DNA of 64,000 bases from Haemophilus haemolyticus (GTDB lineage: Bacteria > Pseudomonadota > Gammaproteobacteria > Enterobacterales > Pasteurellaceae): contig NZ_CP031243.1 of NCBI RefSeq assembly GCF_003352385.1, positions 124,001 through 188,000 of the forward strand, written 5' to 3'. The position numbers and the translations under genes are program-made. Position 1 is the stretch's first letter; each line of letters begins with the position of its first letter. The notes below the pieces were generated by a model. The model had not been told where the DNA came from. It was given only the letters and a program-made list of their open reading frames with translations, and made no database searches. Below, in pieces: positions 62,497 through 64,000 of this stretch.

Positions 62497-63513
62497 ATGA
62501 TGAATCGTGCATTGGCTATTGAATTTTCACGAGTGACTGAGGCAGCTGCGTTAGCGGCTCATATGTGGCTTGGTCGAGGGGATAAAAATGCAGCTGACGA
62601 TGCAGCTGTGAAAGCCATGCGTTATATGCTGAACTTAATTCATATGGATGCTGAAATTGTTATTGGTGAAGGGGAAATTGATGAAGCACCAATGCTTTAT
62701 ATTGGTGAAAAAGTCGGTTCTGGCATGGGAGAATTGGTTTCTATCGCCGTTGATCCTATTGATGGCACGCGTATGACTGCAATGGGTCAGTCTAATGCTA
62801 TTTCTGTCTTGGCTGCTGGCGGCAGAAATACCTTTTTAAAAGCACCAGATATGTATATGGAAAAATTGGTGGTTGGCCCCGATGTTAAAGGCATGATTGA
62901 TTTAACTTTACCACTAGAACAAAATCTTCGCCGAGTTGCATCTAAGCTAGGAAAATCCCTTTCTGATCTCACCGTAATGGTATTGGCAAAACCACGTCAT
63001 GATGCAGTAATTAAACAAATGCATAACTTAGGCGTGAGAGTGATGGCGATCCCTGATGGTGATGTGGCAGGTTCCGTATTGTGTTGTTTGCCTGATGCTG
63101 AAGTCGATCTTCTTTACGGAATCGGTGGCGCACCAGAAGGTGTGGCTGCTGCAGCTGCAATTCGTGCATTAGGTGGCGATATGCAAGCTCGTTTACTTCC
63201 TCGTAACGAAGTAAAAGGTGATACCGAAGAAAATAAAAAAATTGCTGCCGATGAAATTCAGCGTTGTGAAGCATTAGGCATAAAAATCAATGAAGTGTTA
63301 AAACTTGAAGATCTTGTGCGTGATGACAATCTAGTATTTACCGCAACGGGTATCACCAATGGCGATTTGCTTAAAGGTATCTCTAGAAAGGGCAATTTAG
63401 CCAGCACTGAAACAATTTTAATTCGTGGAAAATCTCGCACAATTCGTAAAATCCAATCCATCCATTACCTAGATCGTAAAGATTCTGAAATTTATAAGAT
63501 TTTGAATATTTAG
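62497..63513 (+). CDS. glpX: Class II fructose-1,6-bisphosphatase
   Basis: The 338-residue protein has IGEGEIDEAPMLYIGE and VDPIDGTRMTAMGQ, the metal site of GlpX-type phosphatases, and a GIGGAPEGVAAAAAIRALGG segment. It catalyses the last special step of gluconeogenesis. AGGAG precedes the first of two adjacent ATG codons. It ends at an uptake-signal terminator. Confidence 0.95.
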   Translation: MMNRALAIEFSRVTEAAALAAHMWLGRGDKNAADDAAVKAMRYMLNLIHMDAEIVIGEGEIDEAPMLYIGEKVGSGMGELVSIAVDPIDGTRMTAMGQSNAISVLAAGGRNTFLKAPDMYMEKLVVGPDVKGMIDLTLPLEQNLRRVASKLGKSLSDLTVMVLAKPRHDAVIKQMHNLGVRVMAIPDGDVAGSVLCCLPDAEVDLLYGIGGAPEGVAAAAAIRALGGDMQARLLPRNEVKGDTEENKKIAADEIQRCEALGIKINEVLKLEDLVRDDNLVFTATGITNGDLLKGISRKGNLASTETILIRGKSRTIRKIQSIHYLDRKDSEIYKILNI

Positions 63514-63524
63514 TTTGGACAAAC

Positions 63525-63556
63525 AAAAGTACGGTGAATTTTCACCGCACTTTTAA
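63525..63556. terminator. Terminator between glpX and the edge autotransporter
   Basis: AAAAGTACGGTGAA and TTCACCGCACTTTT pair with one mismatch across a two-base loop. One arm is a perfect uptake signal, the other is one base off. It serves two convergent genes. Confidence 0.85.
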
Positions 63557-63576
63557 GAGGTATATTTAGCAAGATA

Positions 63577-64000
63577 CTACCAACTATAATGATAAATCGC
63601 TTGAATTGCATAAGGTTTATCGAAGTTTTTACCATCTTCACGGCTTACTTCTAAACCAAAACGATGATTTGCAAATCCAGCATTTAAACCGACCGCACTT
63701 TCAAAACGTCCACGGCTGCTTGCGACATCAAGTGCACTGTTTGTGTAATGAATTTTGCTGCTACGGTTTTTGCTAGTAATCGCATTGACTTCTGCATAAG
63801 GCTGTAAATTCCAACCATTACTTAATGCAAAGCCTTTGGCTACACGTAAACCAATTCGAGAATAAATAGAAGATAAGCTATCTTCATTCTCTTGTGATGA
63901 AATACGTGTCCACGCTAATTGTGCTTGAGGAGTGATTGTCCAATCGTTCACAAGGCTAAAGCGTTTGCCTAACTCACTTGAGATAGTATAAGCATTGTAA
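63577..64000 (-). CDS. C-terminal part of an autotransporter beta-barrel (partial)
   Basis: The minus-strand frame is open from the window edge to its stop and encodes the last 141 residues of an autotransporter barrel: YTISSELGKRFSLVNDWTIT, NGWNLQPYAEVNAI, and a final aromatic HYSW. The passenger lies outside the window, so its type cannot be stated. The barrel is of the IgA-protease/AIDA kind and differs from the Lav-type barrel at 18-20 kb. Confidence 0.85.
   Translation of the reverse strand, partial: YNAYTISSELGKRFSLVNDWTITPQAQLAWTRISSQENEDSLSSIYSRIGLRVAKGFALSNGWNLQPYAEVNAITSKNRSSKIHYTNSALDVASSRGRFESAVGLNAGFANHRFGLEVSREDGKNFDKPYAIQAIYHYSW

Overview
The window reads as chromosomal DNA of Haemophilus influenzae or a very close relative such as H. 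aegyptius. The DNA is AT-rich. The 9-bp Pasteurellaceae uptake signal AAGTGCGGT and its complement recur throughout, often as inverted pairs that double as terminators. Gene content is typical of the species: ribB with an FMN riboswitch, the NAD-salvage genes nadR and hel (lipoprotein e(P4)), the LPS glycosyltransferase gene lpsA, the fru PTS operon, an IS1016 element, a Lav/Las-type autotransporter between holB and tmk, and a tryptophanase island between nlpD and mutS. No tRNA, rRNA or CRISPR array was seen.

Layout. 1-1.8 kb: start of the S10 ribosomal protein operon (rpsJ, rplC, rplD, rplW) with its promoter and leader. 1.9-5.9 kb: ftsX-ftsE-ftsY, then rsmD and trmL. 6.0-6.8 kb: an LPS glycosyltransferase (lpsA position) whose 5' end holds 12 copies of a 5-bp repeat and is out of frame here. 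6.9-9.7 kb: ribB and its riboswitch, divergent from nadR and a phosphoesterase. 9.8-13.9 kb: fruBKA. 13.9-18.3 kb: two lipoprotein or membrane genes, a CBS-domain protein, tatD and holB. 18.4-21.1 kb: an autotransporter gene followed by an unusual 283-289-bp repeat array that carries copies of both the autotransporter and the tmk 3' ends plus a REPIN-like hairpin. 21.1-32.2 kb: tmk, mltG, surA-like, pyrR, mazG, virK-like, lon, hemW, rpiA, serA. 32.2-33.7 kb: a genetic scrapyard with an inactivated IS1016, an IS3-family remnant and two decayed small genes.

33.7-43.5 kb: mutS, the tna island (tnaC-tnaA-tnaB between 45-bp direct repeats), nlpD, a small lipoprotein, yqaA, surE and truD. 43.6-49.0 kb: rraB and a complete Type III restriction-modification system. 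49.3-64 kb: slyD, tamA-tamB-ppx, rluE, hel, ftsB-ispD-ispF, a 520-bp region with a CRP-like site and a possible structured RNA, dtd, mioC, zapB, glpX, and the 3' end of another autotransporter at the right edge.

The genes form housekeeping operons for translation, division, outer-membrane assembly and isoprenoid synthesis. These are interrupted by accessory insertions at holB/tmk, serA/mutS, mutS/nlpD and rraB/slyD. The accessory parts deal with surface variation (lpsA, autotransporters), restriction and tryptophan catabolism. The least explained signals are the repeat array of gene tails at 20.39-21.15 kb, the pentanucleotide phase-variation tract at 6.72-6.78 kb, and the intergenic region 60.67-61.07 kb. 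I found no clear new defence or mobile system beyond these.
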